From DASRHK01 sp963776465 (GTDB lineage Bacteria > Pseudomonadota > Gammaproteobacteria > Nevskiales > Nevskiaceae): a DNA stretch of 64,000 bases. The stretch is taken from NCBI GenBank assembly GCA_963776465.1, contig CAVZMV010000002.1:1488001-1552000 (forward strand), given 5' to 3'. The notes under the pieces are model-generated. The model was not told the DNA's origin. It worked only from the letters and a program-made list of their open reading frames with translations, and ran no database searches. Positions 54,204-64,000 of this stretch are shown here, in pieces. The position numbers were made by a program, and so were the translations under genes. How positions within the stretch are numbered: position 1 is the first letter of the stretch; every line of letters starts with the position of its first letter.

Positions 54204-55766
54204 CTAGTAGCAATGCCAAGGTCGGTTGAGCGCGAAATTACCAGGATCACGAGCAAATGCGCTGCCCTGCACGAGCGCCTGCCATTGCCCCGTGTTTGCC
54301 CGCACCACTGCTGCGAGCCGCTCCGGCTGCAGGACAGGGCCGCGGGTGACGAGCCGGACCTCGTCCCATAACCGCGCGAGCTGTGGGTCGGCCAACTGCT
54401 GCTCACCCGATCGCAGCGACTGCAGGTAGCCATCCGGGATCGGGCGCTCGTAGTGCCCGACGCGCGCCGGCCATCGCGAGGGTAGTCGTGCCAGGAAGGG
54501 GTCGGTGAGCGCCAGAACATCGATCACGTGGACGCCCGGTCCGGCGAGATAGGCTGCGGCGCCGACGAAGCACATGACGTAAGGGCTGCCCTGCGCGCGA
54601 GCAGCGGCGGCCTCGGTGGCCGCGGCGCTGCGCGCGAAGCGGCGCTGTCCGATGTTGCGCCAGAGGCCCTGGTCACGATAGGCAAAGCCGCGCTCGTCGA
54701 CGATGCCGTAGCGAGGCAGCGGCCGATTGTCGTAATTCCAGGGGCTCAAGAGCGTCAGGTTCAGATTGAGCACGAAGCTCATGACGGCGACGACCGCCAC
54801 TGCCGGATGCGGTCGCCAGTGGCTCCACGCCGCGATCAGGATCGCAGTCGCGGCGACGAAAGGTGCGGAGAAGAAGCGGCCAGACATGAAGTCGCCGCCT
54901 ACGCTGACGATGTAGGCGACATACAGTCCAATACCCAGCGCCACGCTGCGCTGCGCCGGAAGCAGAAGACCCGCTACCAGCGCGGCGCCGATCCACATCG
55001 CGCTCGCCGGATCGTACTGGGCAAAGTCGGCCAGGTAGCGACATCCCTGCCGGTAGTAGTCCGCGCGATCGATGCCGGTGGTCAGCTTTGCGAAGTAGGT
55101 GTTCGGCAGCGGCGAGCCGTAATAGAGAGTGGCGAATCCCGCCCATGCGCCAAGCAGGAACAGCGCGGGCATTGCCAGGCGCAGCTGGCTGCGCAGCGGC
55201 AGGCCGCCGCGCCGGCTCACGCTCGCAGCGATCGGCAGCGCCAGGAACAACAGATCGATGCGATTCAGCACAAGCAAGGCACAGAGGAGCCAGGCCAGTC
55301 GAACCTGGTCTTTTGCCGGCAGCCGCTGCTGCGCATAGACCAGCGCCAGTAGCAGCACGTGCGACAACGGGTTCTCCAGGCCGGACGAGCTGTAGTCGGC
55401 GAAGACGCGCGACAAGGCCAGCACCAGCAGGATTGCAGCGCTGCCCAGCGCGTCGCCGACGAGGCGCGTGACCAGCCAAACAACGGCGAGCAGGCAGGCG
55501 GCGCTGAGCGCCAAGCTCGTGAAGAACTGCTCGCCGGTCAGCGCCGAAGCTGCGCTCAGGAGCAGCAGCCAGAGGGGATGCGTGAACACCTGCACGCGCT
55601 CGTCGAGGTTCCACACCAGGCCATGGCCACTGACGAAGTTGTCGACCACACGGAAGCTGATGAACGCGTCGTCGCTGACCCAGGCGGTCCGCGCAAACGT
55701 GGCGAGGAGCAGTGCAGCTCCCAGGAGTGGGAGAAGGCGGCTGGACGCTGCTAGAGAACGCAGCAC
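54204..55766 (-). CDS. Polytopic membrane protein, GT-C glycosyltransferase-like
   Basis: A 520-residue protein with about ten or eleven transmembrane helices. After the first helix comes SDDAFISFRVVDNFVSGHGL, an acidic-pair loop typical of GT-C lipid-linked sugar transferases, then VQVFTHPLW. A soluble C-terminal region (about 375-520) holds two cysteines. It resembles arabinofuranosyltransferase-like proteins in layout; the sugar and acceptor are unknown. The start is GTG 55766, overlapping zapD by 16 bp. It looks inserted into the conserved yacG-zapD-coaE block. Confidence 0.7.
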   Translation of the reverse strand: MLRSLAASSRLLPLLGAALLLATFARTAWVSDDAFISFRVVDNFVSGHGLVWNLDERVQVFTHPLWLLLLSAASALTGEQFFTSLALSAACLLAVVWLVTRLVGDALGSAAILLVLALSRVFADYSSSGLENPLSHVLLLALVYAQQRLPAKDQVRLAWLLCALLVLNRIDLLFLALPIAASVSRRGGLPLRSQLRLAMPALFLLGAWAGFATLYYGSPLPNTYFAKLTTGIDRADYYRQGCRYLADFAQYDPASAMWIGAALVAGLLLPAQRSVALGIGLYVAYIVSVGGDFMSGRFFSAPFVAATAILIAAWSHWRPHPAVAVVAVMSFVLNLNLTLLSPWNYDNRPLPRYGIVDERGFAYRDQGLWRNIGQRRFARSAAATEAAAARAQGSPYVMCFVGAAAYLAGPGVHVIDVLALTDPFLARLPSRWPARVGHYERPIPDGYLQSLRSGEQQLADPQLARLWDEVRLVTRGPVLQPERLAAVVRANTGQWQALVQGSAFARDPGNFALNRPWHCY

Positions 55767-56539
55767 TGCAGCTGGAAGGGGATGTCCTGCGTGGACTGCT
55801 GGTTGCGGGCGTTCACGTCCTTGAGCGCCATGAAGCGGATGGTGAAGCGATGCCGGCCCGCGCTGATCTCCGGATAAACCTGGTAGTCGGGCGCGACCAG
55901 CACCCGAACCAGCGAGAACGTCGCCGTCGGCGAGTACAGGTAAAGGCCGCCGGCTGCCGTCACCGACACCGCTTCGGTGCTGCTGCGCAAAAGGCGCAGG
56001 AGCAGTCCGATCGACAGCTCGTAGGGCTTGAGATCGGCGAACCAGGCGTCTAGATCGCGACGCACCGAATCCTGGGGCTGGTTGAGCCAGTGATGGTAGG
56101 CGGGCAGGTCGAACACACAGGTTCCGCCGGGGATGGTGCTGCGGTGTAGGACGGAGATCAGGAACTCGTTGTCGCGCAGCGCCGAGCCGATGAACTGCGT
56201 CGTCAGGCTTTGCATTGCGTTGAGCGCGGTGGTGATCTCGCCAAGGACGGTGTTGAGGCGGCCCGGGTCCACGCCGGGACGGGCCCGGAGCCGCAGCAGC
56301 GCGGCGTGCTGATCGTTGAGCTCCTTGATGATCTCCGCCTTGATGTCGGAGCGCGACACCAGCGTCAGGATATCGAGCAGCGCGTGGAGCGTCGCCCGTA
56401 CGCCCCAGCTGCTGCGGTCGTTGCGATAATGCCGATGCTGGGCGAAGAGGAACTCGAGGCGCAGGAAGGTCCGCACACGCTCGTTGAGCGGCTGCTCGAA
56501 GGCGATGATCGGGGTCGTGACGGAGCCGATCTGGTTCAA
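55751..56539 (-). CDS. zapD: Cell division protein ZapD
   Basis: The 262-residue protein starts with an IIAFEQPLNERVRTFLRLEFLF helix, the conserved opening of ZapD (DUF1342). Later come STIPGGTCVFDLPAYHHWL and a C-terminal beta domain ending PFQLQCCVL. ZapD cross-links FtsZ filaments through their C-terminal peptide. The start is TTG 56539; GTG six codons later is possible. The 64 bp between it and coaE contain no other gene. Confidence 0.92.
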   Translation of the reverse strand: MNQIGSVTTPIIAFEQPLNERVRTFLRLEFLFAQHRHYRNDRSSWGVRATLHALLDILTLVSRSDIKAEIIKELNDQHAALLRLRARPGVDPGRLNTVLGEITTALNAMQSLTTQFIGSALRDNEFLISVLHRSTIPGGTCVFDLPAYHHWLNQPQDSVRRDLDAWFADLKPYELSIGLLLRLLRSSTEAVSVTAAGGLYLYSPTATFSLVRVLVAPDYQVYPEISAGRHRFTIRFMALKDVNARNQQSTQDIPFQLQCCVL

Positions 56540-56603
56540 GGGCGGCGCACCTGCAGAATCAGTCGCCGTATTCTAGCCGCGCGCGGCGCGGTGGGCGTCA
56601 GCA

Positions 56604-57209
56604 TCAGCGCGCCTCCGCGGCGAGGCCCAGGTAGCGCAGGTGAAGCTCCTCCACCTGCGGCGCGATGGTGCTCAGATCGCCGGTGTTGTCGAGGACATCG
56701 TCGGCCAACGCCAGGCGGCCCCGCCGCGTCAGCTGAGCGGCCATGATCTGGCGCGCCAGCGTCTCGGTGAGGTGATCGCGCTGCATCAATCGACGCAGCT
56801 GATCATGCTCCGCCGCATCGACGACCAGGACGCGATCGATCAGGGAATCTTCCCCCTTCTCCAGCAGCAGGGGCACCATCAGGATGCAATAGGGTCCAAG
56901 CTGCGAATCGCGCCACGTCTGCATCCGCACCTGAATGTGCGGGTGCGTGATGGCTTCCAGGCGCTGGCGCTCCGAGGGGTTCTCGAAGACCCGCTCGCGC
57001 ATCCAGCGGCGATTCAGGCTGCCGTCCGGCAGCAGACAGCCGGATCCGAAATGCTCGACGATCTCCCTGAGTGGCTCCGAACCGGGCGCGACCACGGTGC
57101 GCGAAATTTGGTCGGCGTCCGCCACGGGGACGCCGAGCGCCGCGAACGAATCGGCCACCAACGTCTTGCCGCTGGCGATGCCCCCGGTCAGTCCGACCGT
57201 GTAAGGCAT
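56604..57209 (-). CDS. coaE: Dephospho-CoA kinase
   Basis: The 201-residue P-loop kinase opens YTVGLTGGIASGKTLVAD and has DADQISR, ITHPHIQVRM and PLLLEKG, all CoaE signatures. It phosphorylates dephospho-CoA in the last step of CoA synthesis. The start overlaps the pilD stop by one base (TGATG), the common coaE-pilD arrangement. Confidence 0.95.
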   Translation of the reverse strand: MPYTVGLTGGIASGKTLVADSFAALGVPVADADQISRTVVAPGSEPLREIVEHFGSGCLLPDGSLNRRWMRERVFENPSERQRLEAITHPHIQVRMQTWRDSQLGPYCILMVPLLLEKGEDSLIDRVLVVDAAEHDQLRRLMQRDHLTETLARQIMAAQLTRRGRLALADDVLDNTGDLSTIAPQVEELHLRYLGLAAEAR

Positions 57210-58075
57210 CAGCCTTGCGGCGGCAGGTACAGAACGCCGATCCGCTCTCCCCAGATCAGGACGAGCCAGCCGGCGGCGGCGAGGAAGGGCCCGAACGGCA
57301 GCGGCGTCTGCCGCCGCGCGCGCCCGGTGACGACCAGGGCGATGCCGACCACGGCCCCCACGGCCGACGACATCAGCACGATGGCAGGCAACGCCTGCCA
57401 GCCAAGCCAGGCACCCAGCGCGGCGAGCAGCTTGAAATCCCCGTAGCCCATGCCTTCCTTGCCGGTGATGAGCTTGAACGCCCAATACACCAGCCACAGC
57501 GCCACGTAACCGAGCGCTGCGCCGAACGCCGCGCTGCGCACGTCGGTGAACCCGGCGGGGCTCGTGGCCAACAGCAGTCCGAGCCAAAGCAGGGGCAGCG
57601 TGATGGCATCGGGCAGCAGATGCGTGCGCAGGTCGATCACCGACAGCGCGATCAGGCAGCCCGTGAGAACCAGCGCCGGGATCAGCTGCGAAGACCAGCC
57701 GAAATGCCAGGCGCACATTGCCGCCAGAAGGCCGGCCAGCAGCTCCACTGCCGGATATTGCGGCGAGATGCGCGCGGCGCAATCGGCGCAGCGTCCGCGC
57801 AGCCACAGCCAGGACAGCACCGGCACGTTGTGCCAAGCGCGGATCCTGCTGCCGCATCCGGGACAGGTCGAGGCTGGATAGGACAGCGAGATGCGCGGCT
57901 GCGGCCGCGGTGGCAGCCGCAGCGCCGCCCGCGCCTCGCGCCACCAGTCGTTCTCCAGCATCCGCGGCAGGCGCAGGATGACGACGTTGAGAAAGCTGCC
58001 GAGAATCAGCCCGAACAGGGCCGTCCAGCCGATCAGCAGCGTGCGTTCAGACGCGAGCGCCTCGATCAGATGCAC
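57209..58075 (-). CDS. pilD: Prepilin peptidase PilD
   Basis: The 288-residue inner-membrane protein has an N-terminal cytoplasmic domain with two CxxC pairs (CPGCG, CADC) that bind zinc. The catalytic aspartates are in DLRTHLLPD and GYGDFKLL (GxGD), within about eight helices. It cleaves and N-methylates type IV prepilins and type II pseudopilins. Part of the pilB-pilC-pilD-coaE run. Confidence 0.95.
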   Translation of the reverse strand: MHLIEALASERTLLIGWTALFGLILGSFLNVVILRLPRMLENDWWREARAALRLPPRPQPRISLSYPASTCPGCGSRIRAWHNVPVLSWLWLRGRCADCAARISPQYPAVELLAGLLAAMCAWHFGWSSQLIPALVLTGCLIALSVIDLRTHLLPDAITLPLLWLGLLLATSPAGFTDVRSAAFGAALGYVALWLVYWAFKLITGKEGMGYGDFKLLAALGAWLGWQALPAIVLMSSAVGAVVGIALVVTGRARRQTPLPFGPFLAAAGWLVLIWGERIGVLYLPPQG

Positions 58076-58082
58076 GCGGCGG

Positions 58083-59306
58083 CTAGATGACCTGGCCGAG
58101 CTTGAAGATGGGCAGGTACATGGCCACCACCAGGCCGCCCACCAGCACGCCGAGGATCACCATGATCATGGGCTCGAGCAGGCTGGACAGCGCATCGACG
58201 AGGTTGTCGACCTCCTCCTCGTAGAAATCCGCGACCTTGGCGCACATGTTGTCCAGCGAGCCCGCCTCCTCGCCGATGGCGATCATCTGCACGGCCATCG
58301 ACGGGAATAGGCCGGTCTGGCCCATCGCCATCTGCAGCTGCATGCCCGTCGCGACCTGGTCGCGCATCTTGTAGATCGCCTCGGTGAAGATGATGTTGCC
58401 GGCGGCCTTGGCGACCGAATCCAACGCGTCCACCAGCGGCACGCCGGCGCCGAACATGGTGGAGAGAGTCCGCGCGAACCGCGCCACGGCGCCCTTGTAC
58501 ATGATGTCGCCGATGGCGGGCAGCTTGATCAAGGTGCGGTCGAGGAACTTTCGCATCGCGTAGGACCGTTTGTACCCCGCGGAGAAGCCGACAATGGCCC
58601 CGACGCTGACGAACAGGATTACGTACCACCTGTTCTGCACGAATTCCGACATGCCGATGACCATCATCGTGAAGGCGGGCAGATCGGCGCCGAAACCCTT
58701 GAACAAGGACTCGAACTGCGGCACCACGAAGTAGAGCAGGATGCCGGTGACGATGAAGGCCACGGCAATGACGGCGCTGGGGTAGAACAGCGCCTTCTTG
58801 ATTTTCTTCTTCAGCGACTCGGTCTTTTCCTTGTAGGTGGCGATCTTGTTCAGGATCGCGTCCAGGGTTCCCGATTTCTCGCCGGCCTCGACCAGGTTCA
58901 CGTAGAGGTCGTCGAACAGCAGGGGGAATTCGCGGAGTGACTCGGCGAAGCTCGATCCGCCCTCGATTTTGGACTTGAGCTTGAACACCATCTCGGTCAT
59001 GTTCGGGTTGTCGTGGCCGCTGCCGATGATCTGCAGCGCTTGCACCAGCGGCACGCCGGACACCATCATCGTGGCGATCTGCCGGCTGAAGATGGCGATA
59101 TCCTGGCCCTTGATCTTCTTTTTCTTGCGCGCGCTGAGCAGCGAGGAGGTCTTGCGCACCGAGATCGGCGTGATCCCCTGCTTGCGCAGCTGCTGCTTGA
59201 TCAGCGTCTCGCTGACGCCGAACGTCTGACCCTTGATCCGCGTTCCTTTGCGGTCAGTGCCTTCCCACTTGAAATTGCTTTCCTTGACTGCCAGGGCTTT
59301 CGCCAT
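58083..59306 (-). CDS. pilC: Type IV pilus inner-membrane platform protein PilC
   Basis: The 407-residue protein has two T2SSF domains (FSRQIATMMVSGVPLVQAL in the first, FARTLSTMFGAGVPLVDAL in the second) and three transmembrane helices. It links the PilB motor to the pilin. ATG 59306 follows pilB by 20 bp. The internal duplication is typical. Confidence 0.95.
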   Translation of the reverse strand: MAKALAVKESNFKWEGTDRKGTRIKGQTFGVSETLIKQQLRKQGITPISVRKTSSLLSARKKKKIKGQDIAIFSRQIATMMVSGVPLVQALQIIGSGHDNPNMTEMVFKLKSKIEGGSSFAESLREFPLLFDDLYVNLVEAGEKSGTLDAILNKIATYKEKTESLKKKIKKALFYPSAVIAVAFIVTGILLYFVVPQFESLFKGFGADLPAFTMMVIGMSEFVQNRWYVILFVSVGAIVGFSAGYKRSYAMRKFLDRTLIKLPAIGDIMYKGAVARFARTLSTMFGAGVPLVDALDSVAKAAGNIIFTEAIYKMRDQVATGMQLQMAMGQTGLFPSMAVQMIAIGEEAGSLDNMCAKVADFYEEEVDNLVDALSSLLEPMIMVILGVLVGGLVVAMYLPIFKLGQVI

Positions 59307-59326
59307 GTCTGAAGACTCCTACCCGA

Positions 59327-61054
<1,728 letters not shown>

Positions 61055-61160
61055 TGACGGAAGAACGCATGGTTTGGCTGGATTATGCCGAAAGCCTCAA
61101 GTCCGCGATAGCGACAATATAGTGGCTGTAGGCCAGACGACATCGCCAGCCCAATTTGCC

Positions 61161-62384
61161 ATGACCGACGTGACCCAAATCCGGCTAAAACCGGCGTTGT
61201 GCGTGCTCACCAGCACGTTTCCACGGTGGAAGGGCGATCCGCAGCCTCCATTCGTGTTCGAGCTCAGCCGGCGGTTGACGGATCATTTCGACATCACCGT
61301 GCTTGCTCCACGCTCTCCCGGCGCTGCCGACTATGAGGAGACCGCGGGAATGCGCGTCATCCGCTATGCCTACTGCTGGCGCGCGCTAGAGCAATTGGCT
61401 TACGAGGGCGGGATTCTGGGAAACCTGCGGGCCAAGCCGTGGCGCGTCCTTCTCGTGCCTCTGATGCTTGCCGGCCTTCACCGCGCCCTGCGCAAACTGC
61501 TTCGCGAGCGACCGTTCGTGGCAGTGCATGCGCATTGGCTGTTCCCGCAAGGCTGGATTGCCGCGTTGGCCCTGCGAGGCAACCGGGTGCCCCTCGTGGT
61601 GACCAGTCATGGAGCGGACTTGTTCGCCCTGAAGGGCGCGCTCTGGCGGTCGATCCGTCGCCGCGTCATCCGGACCGCTGTAGTCGTGACGGTCGTCAGC
61701 GAGGAAATGGCGCGGCAGCTTGCGACGGTGGCTTTGTGCAGCGGCAAGTTGCAAGTCGCGCCGATGGGCGTCGATCTGCAGCAATCCTTTCGACCTGATT
61801 TCTCGATTCCCCGCCGGCGGGCGCAACTGCTGTTCGTCGGCCGGTTGGTGCCCAAGAAGGGCTGCGATCTGCTCCTGCGGTCAATTGCGGTACTGCAAAG
61901 TCGCGGAATTGCCGGCATCAAGCTACTGATCGCCGGTGCCGGGCCGCAACGAGCCCACCTTGAGCGCCTCTGTGCCGAATTGCGGATCAATACGCAGGTG
62001 GAATTTCTGGGGCCCGTGGAGAATGCCGGCCTGCCGCGGCTGTATTGCGAGTCCGCCATGCTGGTTGCGCCGTTCGTCGTCGCGCCCGACGGCGACCGGG
62101 AGGGCTTGGGGTTGGTGGTCGTCGAGGCGATGGGGTGCGATTGCCCCGTCGTGACCACGGAAACTGCCGCGGTCAACGTCGTCGTGCGCGATGGCCAGAC
62201 GGCCTGGATCGCGATGCCGACGCCCGAATCGCTTGCCGACTTGATCGCACGAGTCTTGGAGCATCCTCACGAAGCACGGGAACGCGCCATGGCCGCGCGG
62301 GCAGAGATCGCAGCCCGTTTCGACTGGACCGCGGTTGCTACCCGGTACAAAGATATCCTTGAACGGGCGGCATCAACGGCTTGA
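61161..62384 (+). CDS. Family 4 glycosyltransferase
   Basis: The 407-residue retaining GT-B enzyme has an N-terminal LTSTFPRWKGDPQPPFVFEL acceptor domain and HAHWLFPQG and SHGADLF turns. The C-terminal nucleotide-sugar domain contains LLFVGRLVPKKG and the EGLGLVVVEAM motif (EX7E type). Sugar and product are unknown. It begins a polysaccharide-type gene group that continues beyond the window. The long N-terminal extension of the frame is not conserved; ATG 61161 is used. Confidence 0.9.
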   Translation: MTDVTQIRLKPALCVLTSTFPRWKGDPQPPFVFELSRRLTDHFDITVLAPRSPGAADYEETAGMRVIRYAYCWRALEQLAYEGGILGNLRAKPWRVLLVPLMLAGLHRALRKLLRERPFVAVHAHWLFPQGWIAALALRGNRVPLVVTSHGADLFALKGALWRSIRRRVIRTAVVVTVVSEEMARQLATVALCSGKLQVAPMGVDLQQSFRPDFSIPRRRAQLLFVGRLVPKKGCDLLLRSIAVLQSRGIAGIKLLIAGAGPQRAHLERLCAELRINTQVEFLGPVENAGLPRLYCESAMLVAPFVVAPDGDREGLGLVVVEAMGCDCPVVTTETAAVNVVVRDGQTAWIAMPTPESLADLIARVLEHPHEARERAMAARAEIAARFDWTAVATRYKDILERAASTA

Positions 62385-62397
62385 CGGGGGATGGCAG

Positions 62398-63138
62398 GTG
62401 CTTGCGAAATACTTCCAGGACTTGTACCAGCGGACGATGCGCGAAGCCTACGGGCGGGCCTTCCGGGAAATCGCCGCATCCTTGGATCCTGCCAGTCTGG
62501 TCCTGGACTGTGGCGCAAGTACGGGCAGCTGTTTCGACGAGCTTTCCAGCCGCTGCGGAATCCAGCCCGCACAATATCGCGGCCTGGAATGGAACGGCGA
62601 ACTGGCCGAACAGGCACGTACCCGCGGCCTACAGGTCGAGCGATGGGATCTCAATCGAGGGCTGCCGCAGGCCGACGATACGTTCACGTGCGTGTACGGA
62701 CTGTCTGTCCTGGAGCATCTCCTGAACGGCTGCCGGTTCATGCGAGACTGCCGCCGGGTCCTCAAGCCTGGCGGGAGCCTGGTGCTGTTGACGCCAAATA
62801 TCAGCACTTACTTCACTGCGGCCCTGATCCTGGCAGGGAAGATGCCTTCGAGCGGGCCACACCCAGACTCCGACGCGCTCTTGTCAAATCAGGAGCTCTT
62901 CAGGGTCCAGAGTGAGCTGATCAAGTCCGATACCGAGCGCGATACGCCGCAGCACCGACACTTGGTCGTATTCAGTTATCGGGTCCTGCGTGAATACCTG
63001 GGCATGCTCGGGTTCACGCATGTGCGGGGCTACGGGTTCGGGGTGTACCCATTTCCGAATTTTCTGCAGCCGCTGATGGAGAAGATCGATCCGTTCCATG
63101 CGCACCAAATGGTGTTCGTGGCCCAGAAACCGGCGTAG
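62398..63138 (+). CDS. Class I SAM-dependent methyltransferase
   Basis: The 246-residue protein has the SAM-binding LVLDCGASTGSCFDEL, then a Methyltransf_11-type VYGLSVLEHLLN and RVLKPGGSLVLLTPN. Such enzymes in glycan clusters often methylate sugars; the substrate here is inferred only from position. GTG 62398 has GGGGGA upstream and starts 13 bp after the GT4 stop; an upstream TTG in frame is less likely. Confidence 0.85.
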   Translation: MLAKYFQDLYQRTMREAYGRAFREIAASLDPASLVLDCGASTGSCFDELSSRCGIQPAQYRGLEWNGELAEQARTRGLQVERWDLNRGLPQADDTFTCVYGLSVLEHLLNGCRFMRDCRRVLKPGGSLVLLTPNISTYFTAALILAGKMPSSGPHPDSDALLSNQELFRVQSELIKSDTERDTPQHRHLVVFSYRVLREYLGMLGFTHVRGYGFGVYPFPNFLQPLMEKIDPFHAHQMVFVAQKPA

Positions 63139-63142
63139 CGGT

Positions 63143-64000
63143 CTATCCCTGGCCGGCTTGCGCCTCCACGGCCCAGCGCAGCAGCCCGTCAAGCTCGCGC
63201 CCTCGGTCCTGCCATCCGGACCCTAAGGGCGGAACTTGGCGGACGCCATGAAGGCTCGCATCCTCCAGCCGAACGCAAAGCTCGTCGACGTTGCCGGGTC
63301 GATAAAGCCAGGTGCGCCCCGGCTCTGCGCGGAGCTGCCCGGCGAAGGTGTCGGCCAGAACCACCGGCAGACCACAGGCCCTCATCTCCACCAACTTTTG
63401 AGGATGGCAATAGCGGGCGAAAAGTGAGTCGGCATTGCAAACAACGCCGACGTCGAGCGCGCCGAACAGCCACGGCACCTCCCGATGCGCCAGGGATTGC
63501 AGGTCGTGAACGCGCACGTGGCGAGGCGGCTGCAGGTTGCGCGGGCCTGCCACCACCAGGTGCAGATCCGGCTGTTTCCCGGAAAGGCGCTCGAACGCAC
63601 CGTAAAGCGTGGCGATGTCGCGGTCGCGCATGAGCGAGCCCGCCGTGCCGATCAGCACGGCATCCGGCGGCAGATGCAGACGGCGACGGGCCCGCAAGCG
63701 GTCGCGCGGAAAGAACAAGTCCTGGTTCACGGCGTTGTCGAGCACGACGACGCCCTGCGCCGTGCCGCGCTGCCGGATCGTCCAGTCGGCCAACATCGGA
63801 CTGACACATGTAACGGCGGTGGATGAGGCAACGGCGTTGCGGAAAGCCGTGCGGACGCCGGGAAGTCTCGTCGCACCGAAAGCCTCGAACTGATCGTAGA
63901 GGTCCAGGATCGTGGGAATCCGCCGGGCGCGACCGAGTCGTGCCGCGTAGATGGCGTGGAACGCGTCGGAAAATCCGATCAGCACCTCGGGCTCGAACTC
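63143..64000 (-). CDS. Glycosyltransferase (GT4-like), 5' end outside window
   Basis: Reading frame open to the window edge; 285 residues are visible. It has a GFSDAFHAIYAARLGR segment, TILDLYDQFEAFG, VLIGTAGSLMRDRD, and CHPQKLVEMRACGLPVVL, the GT-B C-terminal nucleotide-sugar site. It is convergent with the methyltransferase gene, 4 bp apart. Likely a second transferase of the same surface-glycan locus. The true start is not in the window. Confidence 0.85.
   Translation of the reverse strand, partial: EFEPEVLIGFSDAFHAIYAARLGRARRIPTILDLYDQFEAFGATRLPGVRTAFRNAVASSTAVTCVSPMLADWTIRQRGTAQGVVVLDNAVNQDLFFPRDRLRARRRLHLPPDAVLIGTAGSLMRDRDIATLYGAFERLSGKQPDLHLVVAGPRNLQPPRHVRVHDLQSLAHREVPWLFGALDVGVVCNADSLFARYCHPQKLVEMRACGLPVVLADTFAGQLRAEPGRTWLYRPGNVDELCVRLEDASLHGVRQVPPLGSGWQDRGRELDGLLRWAVEAQAGQG

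Overview
The window is GC-rich chromosomal DNA from a gammaproteobacterium. The order rsmI-lpoA-yraN-diaA, the full mraZ-to-lpxC division and wall (dcw) cluster, and the run lpxC-dciA-M23 peptidase-secA-argJ-Nudix/ThiE-yacG-zapD-coaE-pilD-pilC-pilB match the arrangement known from Pseudomonas and Xanthomonadales-type genomes. Palindromic repeats of the xanthomonad/pseudomonad sort also occur. I cannot name a genus; a Nevskiales/Xanthomonadales-like organism is an inference.

Region by region. 1-3948: a metal (zinc/manganese type) uptake operon with the end of a small Cys-containing protein, an outer-membrane barrel, a periplasmic metal-binding protein, a permease and a frameshifted phosphoesterase; no ATPase is visible. 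3949-10174: housekeeping and accessory genes (pirin, metallo-beta-lactamase-fold lipoprotein, acyl-CoA dehydrogenase, methyltransferase, small membrane proteins). 10203-14397: a large CBM9-like/DUF5916 outer-membrane protein behind a strong hairpin, two related periplasmic coiled-coil proteins and a ferredoxin-NADP reductase. 14470-21964: quinone oxidoreductase, phosphatase, miaB (frameshifted), phoH-like ybeZ, ybeY, corC, then a DUF4105 (Lnb-type) membrane protein where lnt usually sits, an amber-interrupted acetyltransferase and a DUF2461 protein. 22015-25212: a GtrA/GtrB-like glycosylation set with a frameshifted GT-C partner. 25209-28272: diaA, yraN, lpoA-like, rsmI. 28282-28660: RNase P RNA, whose 3' end is repeated downstream. 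29018-47533: the complete dcw cluster in tight translational coupling. 47557-61054: dciA, M23 peptidase, secA, argJ, Nudix/ThiE, yacG, a GT-C protein, zapD, coaE and the type IV pilus genes pilD, pilC and pilB. 61161-64000: the start of a polysaccharide-type cluster (two glycosyltransferases and a methyltransferase).

The most unusual things are not a new operon but sequence architecture. Two unrelated palindromic repeat families lie in frame inside conserved genes (ybeY and murB), each adding about 12 residues, reminiscent of Rickettsia palindromic elements. The RNase P RNA tail is duplicated and the second copy is split by 82 bp. lnt is positionally replaced by a DUF4105/Lnb-type gene. Four genes carry single-base frameshifts and one an in-frame amber codon. 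These may be sequencing errors (one lies in a G run) or real decay, and raw reads would decide.
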